DNA of 6,116 nt from assembly GCA_003501835.1 (NCBI GenBank), contig DNOU01000237.1:1-6116 (forward strand), read 5' to 3'. Position 1 is the stretch's first letter. Each line of letters starts with the position of its first letter. This DNA comes from Anaerolineaceae bacterium. GTDB lineage: Bacteria; Chloroflexota; Anaerolineae; Anaerolineales; Anaerolineaceae. Position numbers and translations under genes: made by a program. Below the pieces are notes generated by a model. That model saw only the letters and a program-made list of their open reading frames with translations. It did not search any database and was not told where the DNA came from. Positions 5,247 to 6,116 of this stretch are shown here, piece by piece.

Positions 5247-6116
5247 TTAATGCTCCTCGTGATTTTCACCTGCGAAGGCACCCAATGGAACTTCAATGAA
5301 GGGCGGTCTGCGCGAGGGACCGGTGACTTCGTTGTACGGTACACCTTCCTCTTTGAACAGGCGCTGGATGAGGGGAGAACAAGTTTTAGCACCGCAGGCT
5401 CCCATGCCTGCCCGCGTGACCGTTTTGATTTCGTTGATATCACGGTAACCCTTGCGGATGAGCTGGCGGATCTCACCTGCGGTAACGTGCTCGCAGCGGC
5501 AGAGTATGGTATCGTCTGTGACGTGTTTGACGTATTGGAGCATGGGATGGGTGATATTGGCTTCCTGAACCTGGATACCAGCAATTTGAGTGGCGATTTC
5601 GGCATCTGCAGCCACCTGGACAACCCATGTGCGGTCACTGGATGGGATGGAATGCACGTCGATCACTTCAAGATCACCGAGTTTCTCACCCCTGGTATCC
5701 AGGACTGTGACAATGTCACTGGCACTGATCTCATCGCGGGTGAATTCGTAGGGGATGGAAACGATTGGCCGGTCGGGATTGGATGAGTAATCCACCAGGG
5801 TGATCGCCAGACCGGGACAGCCTGCCACGCAGCGTTCACAGGCGGCGCAGCAGAAGTTGTTGCCAATAAATGTGGGCACCGAGCGGATGTCCTTTCGGTC
5901 AACAATGATCAATCCATTCGGGCAAAGATCTGCACAGGGATTGCAGGGGATTTCCTGGCTGCAATGGATAACGGGAAGCACACCCTCTGCAAGGTCTGGC
6001 ATTTGCTCCGTATAGGTTTTTCCAGGTTTGGATTTAAGGATTTCTCCGGTGCGGTACCAGCTGTTTGGAATATCTTCCACCGGGTTGCCCAAATCTCTGG
6101 CAATTTCGCGTCCCTT
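5247..6116 (-). CDS. Fe-S subunit of an amine/amino-acid dehydrogenase complex, C-terminal part (cut by window edge)
   Basis: The frame is open through the right edge, so the true start lies outside; 289 residues are visible. An internal TTG at 6092 has no special claim to be the start. Counting from that TTG: Cys44, Cys50, Cys53 and Cys57-Pro form one [4Fe-4S] motif, and Cys82 (or 81), Cys85, Cys88 and Cys92-Pro form a second, canonical CxxCxxCxxxCP. Residues about 104-190 belong to no domain I can name. Residues 195-250 are a BFD-like [2Fe-2S] domain with Cys198-x-Cys200 and Cys233-x4-Cys238. This ferredoxin-plus-BFD tail is typical of the alpha subunit of sarcosine oxidase/HcnB/proline dehydrogenase-like complexes, whose missing N-terminal part usually carries an FAD/NAD(P) disulfide-oxidoreductase domain; that part is inferred. 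Its role would be to pass electrons from the DAO subunit encoded one base downstream to NAD(P), ferredoxin or another acceptor. It acts in the cytoplasm as far as can be seen. Confidence 0.88.
   Translation of the reverse strand, partial: KGREIARDLGNPVEDIPNSWYRTGEILKSKPGKTYTEQMPDLAEGVLPVIHCSQEIPCNPCADLCPNGLIIVDRKDIRSVPTFIGNNFCCAACERCVAGCPGLAITLVDYSSNPDRPIVSIPYEFTRDEISASDIVTVLDTRGEKLGDLEVIDVHSIPSSDRTWVVQVAADAEIATQIAGIQVQEANITHPMLQYVKHVTDDTILCRCEHVTAGEIRQLIRKGYRDINEIKTVTRAGMGACGAKTCSPLIQRLFKEEGVPYNEVTGPSRRPPFIEVPLGAFAGENHEEH
5253..5258 (-). promoter_or_regulatory. Ribosome binding site fixing the start of the DAO-family gene
   Basis: GAGGAG on the minus strand lies within the last codons of the Fe-S subunit gene, seven bases before the ATG at 5245. 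The stop TAA (5249-5247) and the ATG are one base apart, so translation of the two subunits is probably coupled, as expected for a fixed-ratio complex. Confidence 0.8.

Noticed and set aside
5246..5638. A 131-residue N-terminal extension of the DAO-family protein.
   Set aside because: The extension is a shadow frame over the BFD domain coding sequence. The family's dinucleotide-binding motif begins about 10 residues after the ATG at 5245, which also has a good ribosome binding site.
5190..5786. A 198-codon plus-strand open frame opposite the oxidoreductase genes.
   Set aside because: It is antisense to two genes with clear cofactor-binding motifs and has no family character of its own.

Overview
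The window is an ordinary-looking bacterial chromosomal segment of moderate GC in which every convincing gene lies on the minus strand, so the reading order runs from the right edge to the left. The best guess for the source is a member of the Chloroflexota, perhaps Anaerolineae. This rests on the style of the Rel protein (intact hydrolase motif, EFDD synthetase signature, charged insert), a stand-alone VKOR, and an oxidoreductase pair of the sarcosine oxidase/proline dehydrogenase type. It is an inference from protein character, not a database match. No mobile element, CRISPR array or phage gene was seen.

Layout from right to left. (1) 6116-4079: the 3' part of an iron-sulfur oxidoreductase subunit, cut by the window edge, with two [4Fe-4S] motifs and a BFD-type [2Fe-2S] domain. 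One base after its stop comes a DAO-family FAD-dependent dehydrogenase/oxidase. A hairpin terminator (4035-4060) closes this unit. The two proteins probably form a membrane-independent amine or amino-acid dehydrogenase complex: the DAO subunit oxidises the substrate and the Fe-S subunit carries the electrons away. (2) 4007-1048: a HAD-superfamily phosphatase/phosphomutase, then a full-length Rel (RelA/SpoT homologue) that makes and degrades (p)ppGpp. They may be co-transcribed. A weak AT-rich hairpin lies after rel. (3) 947-249: a VKOR-type disulfide-forming membrane protein starting at TTG, followed 12 bases later by a small four-cysteine protein with a DUF1540-like head and a very acidic tail. 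A good terminator (188-219) ends this unit.

Positions 1-187 hold no gene I can support. They contain a strong hairpin terminator pointing right (14-44), probably serving a gene left of the window, and a puzzling sequence at 48-64 that folds like a tRNA T-arm but is not part of a tRNA I can build.

I see no clear undescribed system. The points most worth a second look are the Rel protein that combines an intact HD hydrolase motif with the ExDD signature usually associated with monofunctional RelA, the tight pairing of VKOR with the acidic Cys protein, and the unassigned substrate of the FAD/Fe-S complex.
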